From Rhizobium mongolense USDA 1844 (lineage in GTDB: Bacteria > Pseudomonadota > Alphaproteobacteria > Rhizobiales > Rhizobiaceae), in NCBI RefSeq assembly GCF_000419765.1, contig NZ_ATTQ01000005.1, forward strand, positions 357,691 to 421,690: a stretch of DNA of 64,000 bases, read 5' to 3'. Numbering within the stretch: position 1 is the first letter of the stretch; every line of letters starts with the position of its first letter. Below, piece by piece: positions 18,289-28,401 of this stretch. A model generated the notes under the pieces. The model had not been told where the DNA came from. It was given only the letters and a program-made list of their open reading frames with translations, and did not search any database. The position numbers were made by a program, and so were the translations under genes.

Positions 18289-19581
18289 TTATTCCAATCC
18301 GTAAACCAGCTTGCCCGCGACATAGGTCGCGACAGCCCGTCCGCTGAAGCGCGCATCCTCGAAAGGCGTATTCTTCGAGCGCGAGAGAAGCATGTCTTCC
18401 GAGACAAGCCAAGGCTCGTCGAGATCGATCAGCGCGATATCGGCTTTGGCACCCGGCTTTAGCGTGCCGGCTTTCAGGCCGAAGATCTGCGCAGGGCGCG
18501 TCGACATCGCATCGATCAGCCGCATCAGACTCACCTGGCCGCTGTGGTAGAGGCGCAGGGCCGCTGCAAGCATCGTCTCAAGACCCACTGCGCCATCAGC
18601 CGCTTCGCCGAAAGGCAGGCGTTTGGTATCGACATCCTGCGGATCATGCGAAGAAACGATGATGTCGATTGCGCCTCTCGCCAGCGCATCCACCATCGCC
18701 ACGCGGTCGTCTTCGGAGCGCAGCGGCGGATAGAGTTTGAAGAAGGTACGGTATTCGCCGATGTCGTTTTCGTTAAGCGTCAGGTTATTGATCGAGATGC
18801 CGCAGGTCACCTTGGCGCCGCGGCTCTTTGCAAGCTCGATCGCCTCGACCGACTCCGGTACCGAGATCATCGCCGCATGATACGTGCCGCGCGTCAGCTG
18901 TGCGATGCGAAGATCTCGTTCAAGAGGAATGAGTTCCGCTTCCTTCGGAATGCCTCCGAGACCGAGCCAGCTGGCAAGCAATCCTTCATGCATGACGCCG
19001 GTGGCGCCGAGATATTTGTCTCGGGTCTCGCAGGAGATGACGGCGCCGAATTCCCGCGCATAGGTCATCACCCGCCGCAGCACCTGCGTGTCGTGAATGC
19101 TGGAACGGCCGTCTGTGAAGGCGACGGCGCCGGCTTCCATCAGCAGGCCGATCTCGGTCATCTCCTCGCCGGCCAGATGCTTGGTGATCGCCGCAGCCGG
19201 ATAGATGTTGACGAGCGCCGTGTCCCGCGCCGTTTTCTTGACGAATTCGACCAGCGCGATGTCATCGATGACAGGATCGGTGTCTGGCATCATGATGATC
19301 GAGGTGACGCCTCCTGCGGCCGCCGCCCGGCTCGCCGAAGCGATCGTCTCGCGGTGTTCGGCGCCCGGCTCGCCGATATTGACGCATGCATCGACCAGGC
19401 CCGGCGCGGCGACGAGGCCGCTGCAGTCGCGAACCGTGGCCCCTTCCGGCGCCCCCTGGTTCTGCGCATCCTTTCCGGCTGCCGCAATCATGCCGTCCTT
19501 GACGATGATCATGCCGATCTCATCGAGATTGCGCGAAGGATCGATGATGCGAACATTCTTGAGAACGATCGAGTTCGTCAT
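18289..19581 (-). CDS. pyrX: Dihydroorotase-like protein without metal site (PyrC'/PyrX)
   Basis: A 430-residue amidohydrolase-fold protein of type I dihydroorotase shape, but with every metal ligand replaced. The HxHxR of active enzymes reads CVNIG (Cys66, Asn68, Gly70). The later His of HCED reads SCET, the HxxH site reads HAAM, and the catalytic Asp of TDHAPH is Ser (SSHDPQ). The flanking scaffold ([23 protein letters not shown]) is intact. Such proteins are known in Pseudomonas as structural partners of aspartate transcarbamoylase. The start overlaps the pyrB stop (ATGA). Confidence 0.9.
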   Translation of the reverse strand: MTNSIVLKNVRIIDPSRNLDEIGMIIVKDGMIAAAGKDAQNQGAPEGATVRDCSGLVAAPGLVDACVNIGEPGAEHRETIASASRAAAAGGVTSIIMMPDTDPVIDDIALVEFVKKTARDTALVNIYPAAAITKHLAGEEMTEIGLLMEAGAVAFTDGRSSIHDTQVLRRVMTYAREFGAVISCETRDKYLGATGVMHEGLLASWLGLGGIPKEAELIPLERDLRIAQLTRGTYHAAMISVPESVEAIELAKSRGAKVTCGISINNLTLNENDIGEYRTFFKLYPPLRSEDDRVAMVDALARGAIDIIVSSHDPQDVDTKRLPFGEAADGAVGLETMLAAALRLYHSGQVSLMRLIDAMSTRPAQIFGLKAGTLKPGAKADIALIDLDEPWLVSEDMLLSRSKNTPFEDARFSGRAVATYVAGKLVYGLE

Positions 19582-20519
19582 GCGCGCGGCCCCCGGTTCT
19601 GAGACACAAGCAAAGTCTCCATCACCGCCATGCGCACCGCGACCCCCATTTCCACCTGTTCGGCAATCACGCTCTGGGGTCCATCCGCCACTTCGGATGA
19701 GATTTCCACCCCGCGGTTCATCGGTCCCGGATGCATCACCAGCGCGTCGTCCTTGGCAGCTTTCAGAGTCTCCGCATCAAGCCCATAGAAATGGAAATAT
19801 TCCCGCACCGAAGGCACGAAGGCGCCGGACATCCGCTCGCGCTGGAGGCGCAGCATCATAACCACATCGGCGTCCTTCAGCCCTTCCTTCATCGAGTGGA
19901 AGACCTCGACGCCCATCTCCGCGATGCCGGCCGGAAGCAGCGTCGCCGGTGCGACGACACGGACCCGCGCGCCCATGGCATTCAAAAGCAGGATGTTCGA
20001 GCGCGCAACCCGCGAATGGAGCACGTCGCCGCAGATGGCCACGATGATGCGCGACAGCCTGCCCTTGGCGCGGCGGATCGTCAGCGCGTCGAGAAGCGCT
20101 TGCGTCGGATGTTCGTGCTGTCCGTCGCCGGCATTGACCACCGAGCAGGAGACCTTTTGCGCCAGGAGTGCGGCGGCACCGGCGCTCGAATGGCGGATTA
20201 CCAGCACGTCCGGCCGCATCGCATTCAGCGTCATCGCCGTATCGATCAGCGTCTCGCCTTTCTTCACCGAGGAATTGCCGACCGACATATTCATGACGTC
20301 GGCGCCGAGGCGCTTTCCGGCGAGTTCGAAGGAGGCTTGCGTCCGTGTCGAGGCTTCGAAGAAGAGGTTGATCTGTGTCAGGCCGCGAAGGGTCGATGTC
20401 TTCTTCTCGCGCTGCCGGCTGATCTTGACGGCCTCATCCGCCTTGTCGAGCAGGTAGGTGATATCCTGCTCCGTGAGGCCTTTTATGCCGATGAGGTGGC
20501 GGTGGGGAAAGAAGACCAT
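19578..20519 (-). CDS. pyrB: Aspartate carbamoyltransferase catalytic subunit
   Basis: A 313-residue enzyme joining carbamoyl phosphate to aspartate, the committed step of pyrimidine synthesis. Carbamoyl phosphate is held by the STRT loop ([11 protein letters not shown], residues 57-60) and the HPTQALLD motif. Aspartate is held by the LRLQRER and MHPGPMNRG segments. The start at 20519 has AAGAGGCAGG upstream; the frame continues to 20612 but lacks a better site. It overlaps pyrC' by 4 bp, so the pair is translationally coupled and probably assembles into one dodecameric complex. Confidence 0.97.
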   Translation of the reverse strand: MVFFPHRHLIGIKGLTEQDITYLLDKADEAVKISRQREKKTSTLRGLTQINLFFEASTRTQASFELAGKRLGADVMNMSVGNSSVKKGETLIDTAMTLNAMRPDVLVIRHSSAGAAALLAQKVSCSVVNAGDGQHEHPTQALLDALTIRRAKGRLSRIIVAICGDVLHSRVARSNILLLNAMGARVRVVAPATLLPAGIAEMGVEVFHSMKEGLKDADVVMMLRLQRERMSGAFVPSVREYFHFYGLDAETLKAAKDDALVMHPGPMNRGVEISSEVADGPQSVIAEQVEMGVAVRMAVMETLLVSQNRGPRA

Positions 20520-20697
20520 GAACCTGCCTCTTGCTGTGTCACGCGCTCTATAATGAGTGGCGCGGTGAGGGGCAAGCATGTGCTGCGGACAAAGGCTTAC
20601 GTCCCCATGCAATTTTGTCGTAAATCCGCTAGAGCTGAAGCGGAAAAGCTCGAACTTCCGCTTTCCCTTTGCCTGCCTCTTGCACTAGAAGCGACTC

Positions 20698-22347
20698 ATG
20701 ACATCCGCTGAAGAAAAACTCGCCGAGCTGAACCAGCCAAGTCTCTGGTCCGGCATCAATGCCTACCGGTCCGATCCGCTGATCGTCGACCTGACGGCTG
20801 CGCTGCCGCGCGGCACGCGCGAGGACCTGGAAAACATGGGCCGCTACGTGACCTCGCCGGAGGCGCAGGAGCTGGCGCGCATGGCAAACCAGGGCGCGCC
20901 GCAGCTTCGCACCCATGGCCCGCGCGGCGAGCGTCTGGATGTCGTCGAGTTTCACCCGGCATGGCACGCACTGATGCGCCGCTCGATGTCCGTCGGCCTG
21001 CATTCCTCAGTCTGGGATCCACAAGCCGATGCCGACGCCAAGGATCAGGCGCACAAGATCCGTGCGGCCCGCTTTTACCTGACTGCCCAGCTCGAATCCG
21101 GCCACCTTTGCCCGCTGACGATGACGAGCGCTTCGGTTGCAGCACTGTCCGCTTCGCCTGCCGTGCAGAAGGATTGGGCGCCGAAGATCCTCTCGCGCAA
21201 ATATGATTCGTCGAACAAGCCCGCCATGCAGAAGTCTGCCGTGACAATCGGCATGGGCATGACCGAGAAGCAGGGCGGCACCGACGTCCGCTCCAACAAG
21301 AGCACGGCCGAAAAGGTCAGCGAAGGAATTTACCGCCTGTCGGGCCACAAATGGTTCATGTCGGCGCCGATGAGTGATGCCTTCATCATGCTGGCGCAGA
21401 CGAAGGAAGGCATGGGCTGCTTCCTGGTTCCGCGCCTATTGGAAGACGGTTCGGCCAATGGCCTGCAATTCCAGCGCCTCAAGGACAAGGTCGGCAACCG
21501 CTCGAACGCCTCCTCCGAAGTCGAGTTCAGCGACACCTTCGGCTTCCTGCTTGGCGGCCCGGATGCAGGCATCCGCACGATCCTCGACATGGTGACGTTG
21601 ACGCGTCTTGACTGCGCGCTTGCCTCGTCGGGCATCATGCGTGCCTCGCTTGCCGAAGCCGTGCACCACACCCGCGGCCGTAGCGTCTTCGGCAAGATGC
21701 TCGTCAACCAGCCGATCATGACCCGCGTGCTGGCCGATATGGCGCTCGACGTCGCGGCCGCAACGGCTCTGTCCTTCCGCCTCGCGGATGCTTTCGACAA
21801 GGCCCGCGGCAATGCGGAAGAGGCTGCTTACGCCCGCGTCATGACGCCGGTTGCGAAATACTGGTGCTGCAAGATCGCGCCGGCGCTGATCTATGAGGCG
21901 ATGGAATGCATCGGCGGCAGCGGCTACATCGAGGAGCGCCCGATCGCCCGCCACTACCGTGAAGCCCCGGTCAACGCCATCTGGGAAGGCTCCGGCAACG
22001 TGATGGCGCTCGATGTGCTGCGTGTGCTGACGCGCGGCAAGGATCTCTTCGAAACGGTGTTCACCGGCCTTGCCCGCGATCTCGGCCCGGCCGGGAAGAA
22101 GACGATTGACGTCCTTCGCGCCGCAATGGCGCTCTGCGAACGGGACGAGGGCGCGGCCCGTCTGCTGGTCGAACAGCTTGCGCTCGCCGCCGCCGCTGCC
22201 GAGCTCTACCGCCTCGGTGCCGGCCGCATCGCCGATGCCTTCATCGAAACTCGCCTCGCAGGCGGCTGGCGCGCGACCTACGGCATGCTCGATTCCCGCT
22301 TCGACGCGACCTACATCGTGGACCTGCTCTATCCGCCGGCAGGTTAG
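20698..22347 (+). CDS. AidB-like acyl-CoA dehydrogenase family flavoprotein
   Basis: A 549-residue FAD-binding protein of the acyl-CoA dehydrogenase superfamily, in the AidB branch, recognised from its length and blocks such as HPAWHALMRRSMSVGLHSS, MGMTEKQGGTDVRSN and ECIGGSGYIEERPIARHYRE. Related proteins in E. coli bind DNA and help limit alkylation damage. Whether this one is a dehydrogenase or a DNA-protecting protein cannot be read from the sequence. It is divergent from pyrB, with 178 bp between starts. Confidence 0.88.
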   Translation: MTSAEEKLAELNQPSLWSGINAYRSDPLIVDLTAALPRGTREDLENMGRYVTSPEAQELARMANQGAPQLRTHGPRGERLDVVEFHPAWHALMRRSMSVGLHSSVWDPQADADAKDQAHKIRAARFYLTAQLESGHLCPLTMTSASVAALSASPAVQKDWAPKILSRKYDSSNKPAMQKSAVTIGMGMTEKQGGTDVRSNKSTAEKVSEGIYRLSGHKWFMSAPMSDAFIMLAQTKEGMGCFLVPRLLEDGSANGLQFQRLKDKVGNRSNASSEVEFSDTFGFLLGGPDAGIRTILDMVTLTRLDCALASSGIMRASLAEAVHHTRGRSVFGKMLVNQPIMTRVLADMALDVAAATALSFRLADAFDKARGNAEEAAYARVMTPVAKYWCCKIAPALIYEAMECIGGSGYIEERPIARHYREAPVNAIWEGSGNVMALDVLRVLTRGKDLFETVFTGLARDLGPAGKKTIDVLRAAMALCERDEGAARLLVEQLALAAAAAELYRLGAGRIADAFIETRLAGGWRATYGMLDSRFDATYIVDLLYPPAG

Positions 22348-22580
22348 GTCAACGCGCAGCCAAAGGTGCTTGCGCATGGGTTCGAAGTCGCGATCGTGAT
22401 GCAGCAGGCTGTGACCGCTTCCAGGTTCGTCAATAGCTTTGCGCTGTGCACTGCGCCCCGGATGCGAGCTTGCAGGGCTTCCTCGGCGGTCGCCTCCTTC
22501 GGCAGCAAGCCTTTGAGGCGCATTGCCTGTTCCCTTAGCTCGTCGTCAAGATCCACATTGGTCCTGATGTTGGTCCGCAT
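22344..22580 (-). CDS. VapB-type antitoxin, orphan
   Basis: A 78-residue protein whose first half (MRTNIRTNVDLDDELREQAM, then RLKGLLPKEATAEEALQ) matches the VapB family that represses and neutralises VapC RNases. The second half (VTACCITIATSNP) does not look like a VapB tail and may come from a frameshift. No PIN-domain toxin lies beside it. Its stop overlaps the end of the convergent acyl-CoA dehydrogenase gene. It is best read as a solitary or decaying antitoxin. Confidence 0.55.
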   Translation of the reverse strand: MRTNIRTNVDLDDELREQAMRLKGLLPKEATAEEALQARIRGAVHSAKLLTNLEAVTACCITIATSNPCASTFGCALT

Positions 22581-22706
22581 GTGATTTTTGGCCGGCTTAC
22601 ACGTTCGTCCATTTCAAACAATATCCCCAGGCTTTCCGGGCCTGCCCATTGTCGGCAAGCAAAGGCTTCGCTACTCACCGCATAGTGACAGGCTGGGCGA
22701 TCCGAT

Positions 22707-23366
22707 ATGTTGAATGAATCCGCGGTTCTTGAAGCTCTTCCGCAAGCTGCAAGCGAAGCCGAAAAGCGCGTCCGCGACCGCGGTGCGACCGAAAAGGCGA
22801 TCCTCAGGGCGGCCAAGGCGCTGCTCTCGGAGGAGGGGTTCCAGAATTTCGGCATTAACGCGGTTGCCCGCCGGGCCGGATGCGACAAGCAGCTGATCTA
22901 TCGCTATTATGGCGGCCTGAACGGCCTTGTCGAAGCGATCGGCTCCGATCTCGGCACCTGGGTCAGGGACCGCATTCCGGAAGATACCGGCGGCATGTTT
23001 CTGCTCACCTACGGCGATCTCATGGAGCGCCTGGCGTTGCTTTTCCTCGAGGCGCTTCGCGACGACCCGCTGATGCGCCGCATCGTCGCCTGGGAAGTCT
23101 CGGAGAATACGGAGCAGGTGAGGCGGCTTGCCGAATCCCGCTCGAAGGCGCTGTCGCAATGGCTGGAGCGCATGAAGGGCTCGCTGGCGCCGCCGAAGGG
23201 CGTCGATGCCGCCGCCGTCAACGCAATTCTCATTGCCGCGATCCAGCACCTCGTGCTCTCGGCTTCGGCAGGCGGCCAGTGTGCAGGCCTTGCGCTGAAG
23301 ACCGCCAAGGATTGGGAAAAAGCCGCAACCGCTTTGAAGCGCATCGTTCGCGGCGTTTATGGCTGA
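22707..23366 (+). CDS. TetR/AcrR family regulator
   Basis: A 219-residue one-component regulator. The N-terminal helix-turn-helix is at about residues 28-73 (AILRAAKALLSEEGFQNFG then GCDKQLIYRYYGG), with YRYYGG in place of the common YYHF block. The rest is a helical ligand-binding domain with no recognised effector. It is not divergent from a pump or enzyme, so its target is unclear. Confidence 0.9.
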   Translation: MLNESAVLEALPQAASEAEKRVRDRGATEKAILRAAKALLSEEGFQNFGINAVARRAGCDKQLIYRYYGGLNGLVEAIGSDLGTWVRDRIPEDTGGMFLLTYGDLMERLALLFLEALRDDPLMRRIVAWEVSENTEQVRRLAESRSKALSQWLERMKGSLAPPKGVDAAAVNAILIAAIQHLVLSASAGGQCAGLALKTAKDWEKAATALKRIVRGVYG

Positions 23367-23409
23367 CGCGGCTTCGTGTCATCCACAGGCGGCGACCCGC
23401 CCGTTAACC

Positions 23410-23424
23410 TTAACGAATGGTTTA
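23410..23424. promoter_or_regulatory. CtrA-like box
   Basis: TTAA-CGAATGG-TTTA resembles TTAA-N7-TTAA with one mismatch, and a further TTAACC half-site lies directly before it (23404-23409). It is 63 bp before the start of the small membrane gene at 23487. Chance occurrence is possible. Confidence 0.25.
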
Positions 23425-23486
23425 CATTGCACCCTGCGGGTTAACGGGACAGGGTATCGGCAGTCTAAATCTTAGCTGGCGGAATC

Positions 23487-23657
23487 ATGGGAACCAAAGC
23501 TGCCAAAGCCATGCTGCTGTTTGCCGCGATGATGTTTTTCGCGGTGCTTGCGCTGGATATCGCCGCGCCTGCACTCGTTTTGAGCGTCATGGCATTGTCG
23601 ACATGGGCGGTCACTCCCAACGCGTCTTTGAGCCGGCAGGAAGAGGAGACCGCATGA
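23487..23657 (+). CDS. Small membrane protein (56 aa)
   Basis: A short gene found by eye: MGTKAAKAMLLFAAMMFFAV then a second hydrophobic stretch and an acidic tail [10 protein letters not shown]. One or two membrane helices are expected. Its stop overlaps the start of the next gene in an ATGA junction, which strongly suggests that both are translated. I do not recognise the family. Confidence 0.65.
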   Translation: MGTKAAKAMLLFAAMMFFAVLALDIAAPALVLSVMALSTWAVTPNASLSRQEEETA

Positions 23658-23980
23658 AGTGGTTCCTGGTCTTCTGGTTGGGACCGATCGCCTTACTGGG
23701 CGGCTGGTACTGGCTTTCCTACTACGACATGAACTTCGGCATCTTCATGCTGACGCGCCAGGTTCATGACCTGACCTTCCAGATCTACGGCAATGTACTC
23801 GGCGTACCGCCGGAAACCATCCCGCCGCTTGTTGCGCGCGCGATCGCTGTCGACAGCCTCATTGTTTTCGCTATCATAGGCTTTCGCAAGCGCAGGAAGC
23901 TCATTGCCTGGTGGAAGGCGCGTCAGGCCTCGAGATCGTCCGATCTGGCGAGCAACGAGAGCCTGTCCAGCGCCCCCTGA
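23654..23980 (+). CDS. Small membrane protein, DUF6105-like
   Basis: A 108-residue protein starting [20 protein letters not shown]. It has an N-terminal membrane helix, a middle loop ([20 protein letters not shown]) and a second helix ([15 protein letters not shown]) followed by a basic segment. I believe this is the rhizobial DUF6105 family, of unknown role. The frame is open upstream to 23417, but the ATGA overlap with the preceding gene fixes the start. Its last 58 bp overlap the convergent ruvX gene. Confidence 0.75.
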   Translation: MKWFLVFWLGPIALLGGWYWLSYYDMNFGIFMLTRQVHDLTFQIYGNVLGVPPETIPPLVARAIAVDSLIVFAIIGFRKRRKLIAWWKARQASRSSDLASNESLSSAP

Positions 23981-24411
23981 AGAATGAAGCTTGCGGCGGC
24001 CGAATCGATCCGCCCGGCACGTTTGGCGCGCGACACATCCATCTCGATCAGCGCGCGTTCTGCTGCAACCGTCGAAAGCCGCTCGTCCCAATAGACAAAA
24101 GGCAGGGCTGTCTTTTGCTCCATGTTGCGCACGAAGGCTCTCGTCGCCTGAACGCGCGGACCGGCCGAGCCATCCATGTTCATCGGCAGCCCGATGACGA
24201 AACCGGATACTTTTTCCTTCGCGGCAAAAGCAAGCAGCACTTCGGCGTCAATCGTGAATTTCTGCCGTTTGATGACCGGCCGCGGCGTTGCGAAGCGCCG
24301 CCCGAGATCGGACATCGCAAGGCCGATCGTCTTTGTGCCAAGATCGAGCCCGGCGATCGCCTGTCCGGAGCGCAACACAGCCGCTAGTTCCTCGATCGTC
24401 AGCACCGTCAT
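23923..24411 (-). CDS. ruvX: YqgF/RuvX-type putative Holliday junction resolvase / pre-16S rRNA nuclease
   Basis: A 162-residue RNase H-fold nuclease. The first catalytic Asp is in [17 protein letters not shown] (Asp23). A conserved Glu follows in [12 protein letters not shown] and a late Asp in [12 protein letters not shown]. Family members process the 5' end of 16S rRNA in E. coli. The length is normal. It faces the UPF0173 gene divergently, with 115 bp between starts. Confidence 0.93.
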   Translation of the reverse strand: MTVLTIEELAAVLRSGQAIAGLDLGTKTIGLAMSDLGRRFATPRPVIKRQKFTIDAEVLLAFAAKEKVSGFVIGLPMNMDGSAGPRVQATRAFVRNMEQKTALPFVYWDERLSTVAAERALIEMDVSRAKRAGRIDSAAASFILQGALDRLSLLARSDDLEA

Positions 24412-24526
24412 CGTCGTTCATCCCGTCAAAAGAAATTGAAGCATTGGCCGCTTTTCTTTGTGGCCATACCGGATATGTCCTTAGCATCCAATTCCGCTTT
24501 TGCATCACGTATTGAGGAGCGATTCC

Positions 24527-25231
24527 ATGAAGATCACCTGGCTCGGCCATTCCGCCTTCCGCATCGAGACGAATGCGGCAAAGATACTGATCGACCCGTT
24601 TCTCACCCACAATCCGTCTTTCGCCGGTCAGGACATTAAGCAGGTTGCGAGCGGCATCACCCATATCCTCCTGACGCACGGCCATGGCGACCATGTCGGC
24701 GATACCATTTCGCTTGCCCGCGAGACGGGAGCCGTTGTGCTCGCCAATGCAGATCTCGCCGCCTGGCTCGGCTCCAAAGGCGTCGAGAGGATCGAGGTGG
24801 GCAACACGGGCGGCACGGTTTCGCTCGGAAGTTTCACCGCCACCTTTACCAACGCGCTGCACTCCTCCGCCCAGATCACCGAGGACGGTGTCTCCCATTG
24901 TCTCGGCAATCCGAACGGCCTGATGCTGCATTTCGACGACGAGGCGAGCCTGCTCCATATGGGCGATACCGACATCTTCTCCGACATGGCGCTCCTCAAT
25001 GAACTGCACCAGCCGGACATTGGCATCGTGCCGATCGGCGACCGCTTCACCATGGGCGGTGCCGTCGCAGCACTCGCCTGCCGGCGTTACTTCAACTTCA
25101 AGACCGCAATCCCCTGCCACTACGGCACCTTCCCGATCATCGACCAGACGCCGGAAAAATTCGTGTCCGGTATGGAAGGCTCGAAGACGCAAGTGAAGGC
25201 GCCGAAGCAGGGCGAGACGCTGTCCCTCTAA
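24527..25231 (+). CDS. UPF0173 metal-dependent hydrolase
   Basis: A 234-residue metallo-beta-lactamase-fold hydrolase. The zinc motif is [12 protein letters not shown] (His51, His53, Asp55, His56), with further ligands at ALHSS, MGDTDIF and CHYGTFP. The start ATG at 24527 has a clear GAGGAG 8 bp before it. The substrate is unknown. The same neighbour position beside gatC is common in rhizobia. Confidence 0.92.
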   Translation: MKITWLGHSAFRIETNAAKILIDPFLTHNPSFAGQDIKQVASGITHILLTHGHGDHVGDTISLARETGAVVLANADLAAWLGSKGVERIEVGNTGGTVSLGSFTATFTNALHSSAQITEDGVSHCLGNPNGLMLHFDDEASLLHMGDTDIFSDMALLNELHQPDIGIVPIGDRFTMGGAVAALACRRYFNFKTAIPCHYGTFPIIDQTPEKFVSGMEGSKTQVKAPKQGETLSL

Positions 25232-25301
25232 AGAAAACGCCGTTGCACTGGGCGGATATGGCCTTTATAGCGGGTGGGAAATTTCCCATTCGGAGAATGC
25301 C

Positions 25302-25589
25302 ATGTCCGTCGATCTTGCCACCGTTAAGCGCGTTGCGCACCTTGCCCGTATCGCCGTTTCGGAAGAAGAGGCAAATCGCATGGTCGGCGAGCTGAATGGT
25401 ATCCTCGGTTTCGTCGAGCAGCTTTCCGAGGTGAATGTCGAAGGCGTCGAGCCGATGACCTCCGTCACGCCGATGGCGATGAAAAAGCGGAAGGACAAGG
25501 TCACCGACGGCAGCAAGGCCGAGGACATCGTCGCCAATGCGCCGGTCAGCGACCACAATTTCTTCCTGGTGCCGAAAGTCGTCGAATAA
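25302..25589 (+). CDS. gatC: Asp/Glu-tRNA amidotransferase subunit C
   Basis: A 95-residue subunit that bridges GatA and GatB in the enzyme converting misacylated Glu-tRNA(Gln) or Asp-tRNA(Asn) to the correct amide. It has the usual helical N-terminus ([20 protein letters not shown]) and the C-terminal [10 protein letters not shown] that wraps GatA. gatA follows after 52 bp, while gatB is displaced by almost 1.9 kb. Confidence 0.96.
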   Translation: MSVDLATVKRVAHLARIAVSEEEANRMVGELNGILGFVEQLSEVNVEGVEPMTSVTPMAMKKRKDKVTDGSKAEDIVANAPVSDHNFFLVPKVVE

Positions 25590-25641
25590 GCCCAGCGCTT
25601 TTTCCGACCCCGTTGCCAATTCAAAAATCCGAGCGAACACG

Positions 25642-27123
25642 ATGAGCGAACTCACCAGCCTGACCATTGCCGAATCCCGCGAGAAGCTGCGCGCCAAGGA
25701 GATCACCGCGACCGAACTGACGGAAGCCTATATTTCGGCTATCGATGCGGCCAATGCCCGACTGAACGCCTATATCAAAGTCACGCCCGATCTCGCCCGC
25801 GTCATGGCGAAGAAATCCGACGAGCGCATCGTCGCAGGCCAGGCCGGCGATCTCGAAGGAATTCCCCTCGGCATCAAGGATCTCTTTGCGACCGTTGGCG
25901 TCCACACCCAGGCCTGCAGCCACATCCTCGACGGCTTCGAGCCGCGCTACGAATCGACCGTCACTCAGAACCTTTGGGACGACGGCGCCGTCATGCTCGG
26001 CAAGCTGAACATGGACGAGTTCGCCATGGGCTCCTCCAACGAGACCTCGCACTACGGTGCGGTCATCAATCCGTGGCGTGCGGCGGGCTCGAACCAGCAG
26101 CTCGTCCCAGGCGGCTCTTCCGGCGGCTCGGCGGCGGCCGTTGCGGCCCATCTTTGCGCCGGCGCCACCGCCACCGACACCGGCGGTTCGATTCGCCAGC
26201 CGGCTGCCTTCACCGGCACCGTCGGCATCAAGCCGACCTATGGCCGCTGCTCGCGCTGGGGCACGGTCGCCTTCGCATCCTCGCTCGATCAGGCCGGCCC
26301 GATCGCCCGCGACGTGCGCGATGCCGCGATCCTCTTGAAGTCGATGGCAAGTGTCGATGCTAAGGATACGACCTCCGTCGACCTGCCGGTGCCGGATTAC
26401 GAAGCCTCGCTCGGCAAGTCGCTGAAGGGCATGAAGATTGGCATTCCGAACGAATACCGCGTCGACGGCATGCCGGAAGAAATCGAGATCCTCTGGCAGC
26501 AGGGCATCGCCTGGCTGAAGGACGCCGGCGCCGAGATCGTCAACATCTCGCTGCCGCATACCAAATACGCGCTCCCGGCCTATTACATCGTGGCTCCGGC
26601 CGAAGCCTCCTCGAACCTCGCCCGCTACGACGGCGTACGCTACGGCTTGCGCGTCGACGGCAAGGATATCGTCGACATGTACGAAAAGACCCGCGCCGCG
26701 GGCTTCGGCAAGGAAGTCAAGCGCCGCATCATGATCGGCACCTACGTGCTGTCGGCCGGCTACTACGACGCCTATTACCTGCGCGCCCAGAAGGTCCGCA
26801 CGCTGATCAAGCGCGACTTCGAACTCGCCTTCGACGCCGGCGTCGACGCTATCCTGACGCCCGCCACCCCGTCCTCGGCCTTCGGCATCGCCGACGAGAA
26901 CCTCGCCTCCGACCCGGTGAAGATGTACTTGAACGACATCTTCACCGTGACGGTCAACATGGCGGGCCTCCCGGGCATCGCCGTTCCTGCCGGCCTAGAC
27001 CACAACGGCCTGCCGCTCGGCCTCCAGCTCATCGGCAAACCCTTCGACGAAGAGACCCTCTTCAAGACTGCGCATGTCATCGAACGGGCCGCGGGCAAGT
27101 TCACGCCGGTGAAGTGGTGGTAA
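25642..27123 (+). CDS. gatA: Asp/Glu-tRNA amidotransferase subunit A
   Basis: A 493-residue amidase that releases ammonia from glutamine for GatB. The Ser-cisSer-Lys triad is visible: Lys79 in [10 protein letters not shown], Ser159 in VPGGSSGGS and Ser183 in [13 protein letters not shown]. The start at 25642 (MSELTSL) is preferred to the longer frame that overlaps gatC. The length is normal. It is in one operon with gatC. Confidence 0.97.
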   Translation: MSELTSLTIAESREKLRAKEITATELTEAYISAIDAANARLNAYIKVTPDLARVMAKKSDERIVAGQAGDLEGIPLGIKDLFATVGVHTQACSHILDGFEPRYESTVTQNLWDDGAVMLGKLNMDEFAMGSSNETSHYGAVINPWRAAGSNQQLVPGGSSGGSAAAVAAHLCAGATATDTGGSIRQPAAFTGTVGIKPTYGRCSRWGTVAFASSLDQAGPIARDVRDAAILLKSMASVDAKDTTSVDLPVPDYEASLGKSLKGMKIGIPNEYRVDGMPEEIEILWQQGIAWLKDAGAEIVNISLPHTKYALPAYYIVAPAEASSNLARYDGVRYGLRVDGKDIVDMYEKTRAAGFGKEVKRRIMIGTYVLSAGYYDAYYLRAQKVRTLIKRDFELAFDAGVDAILTPATPSSAFGIADENLASDPVKMYLNDIFTVTVNMAGLPGIAVPAGLDHNGLPLGLQLIGKPFDEETLFKTAHVIERAAGKFTPVKWW

Positions 27124-27516
27124 GGGGCTCACTGCAAGATGACGGCTGCCGATTATGAGGCACGGTCGGTTTCGCGGCATGGAAATCCAGCGGCGAAGGT
27201 GAGCCCGGTTTAAATGATCCCGATGCCACGACTATCCTGTCATGGCCAAGGGCGACGTCGCAGTCGCGGAGCGGGCGCCCGCGAGGGCAAGCCTGAGTAT
27301 ATTCCGGCATATGGATCGATCTCGCCTTCGACGGCCTCAAAGCCACGAAAATCCATGCTTGCGCCACCAACCACGGCGCAAGCTGCCTTTGCGAGCGGTC
27401 GGGATTTTCAATCGTCTGCGCGATGCAGGACGGGATTTGAGCCTTGGTATCGTTCCAGATAAGATGCATCTAGAGATGGTGCTCAGTCGTCAATCGCTGC
27501 GGCGCGAGGAGGCTTC
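27124..27516. other. Non-coding gap, no identifiable gene
   Basis: This 393 bp gap after gatA has short open frames on both strands, but none has a plausible start with a ribosome site, a family likeness or natural composition. Part of it may be the leader of the next gene. I see no terminator hairpin with a T tract directly after gatA. Confidence 0.5.
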
Positions 27517-27792
27517 ATGGACAAGACAGATCTCGCGCCGTTGATCGAGGCATTCGAGCGTCTCGCGGCCGGCGGTTTTCACATCGGCGCAGACTGGCAG
27601 GCCGTGCACGAAATCTGTCAGGCCCACGAGGGTGAAAAGCCCTTCGACTGGGGTCATGGCCTTTGCCATCGCATCGAAGGCGACGACTGGAATGCTGATT
27701 ACTGGTACCGACGCGCGGGTAAGAAGCGCGCCGCCGGTACCGTGGCTGAAGAGTGGTCGGCGATGAAGGCCGAGCTTTCGACGCAGCTCTGA
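27517..27792 (+). CDS. Conserved hypothetical protein (91 aa)
   Basis: A 91-residue soluble acidic protein with many Trp and His residues (WQAVHEICQAHEGEKPFDWG, CHRIEGDDWNADYWYRRAG). A strong GCGAGGAGG precedes the ATG by a few bases. Natural composition and the ribosome site argue for a real gene. I recognise it only as a rhizobial hypothetical protein. Confidence 0.72.
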   Translation: MDKTDLAPLIEAFERLAAGGFHIGADWQAVHEICQAHEGEKPFDWGHGLCHRIEGDDWNADYWYRRAGKKRAAGTVAEEWSAMKAELSTQL

Positions 27793-27849
27793 CATCGCCC
27801 CCAGGGCCGCGCGCCGATCACGACACGCGGCTTGGATGATGCTACGAAA

Positions 27850-28107
27850 CTATCGATTATCCTGCTCGGCTCTTACCAGCACCAAACCTCGCTCCGTGAT
27901 GCGGTAGGGCTTACCGCTCGAAGATTTGATCGCCTTCTTCTGTTTGAGTTTGCGGAAGGTGATCAGGTCAACGCCGGAGAACACCCAGCCTTCGCGGGTA
28001 TAGAGCCGTAGCTTTTCGATCTTTTTCTTTTCGTCGCGGGTGATTTCGATGCGGCCGCCCTGGGCCAATAGGTGCAGGATGCGCTGCTCCGTGCGGGAAA
28101 TGTCCAT
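27850..28107 (-). CDS. yjhX: YjhX family (UPF0386) protein, possible topoisomerase I inhibitor toxin
   Basis: An 85-residue winged-helix-like basic protein starting MDISRTEQRILHLLAQGGRI and ending SSGKPYRITERGLVLVRAE. This matches the UPF0386/YjhX family almost end to end. In E. coli YjhX (TopAI) inhibits topoisomerase I and is countered by YjhQ, an acetyltransferase-fold protein. Here an acetyltransferase gene lies 295 bp away in divergent orientation. Many alphaproteobacteria carry YjhX alone, so a toxin role is unproven. Confidence 0.78.
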   Translation of the reverse strand: MDISRTEQRILHLLAQGGRIEITRDEKKKIEKLRLYTREGWVFSGVDLITFRKLKQKKAIKSSSGKPYRITERGLVLVRAEQDNR

Positions 28108-28401
28108 TTGAATGTTGATCCGGTCTTCGCGCCGAAAAGGCGCGTAAAAAAACGATCCGGCGTTCGAGGGCGAGCGTCGGGGCTTCGTTTTTTCTGGCCC
28201 ATGCGCGCAAGCAGGCTTGCAGGCAGGGCCTTTACCGGGTCTGAGAATGGCTCAACATAAGGACTTGGTAGCTCGCCTCGAACAGGAGGTCAAGCAGGCG
28301 CCGGGCTTCCGAAAATCGGCTGATAACGATGGCGCGAGCGCGCAAATCATTGGATAAACCACCGATTCGGTGTTCTACTGAAAGCGTTGAGCGGAGGTGC
28401 C

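Noticed and set aside
27101..27469. A 122-codon minus-strand frame after gatA
   Set aside because: No ribosome site, Pro/Ser/Arg-rich random-looking composition, and it overlaps the gatA 3' end.
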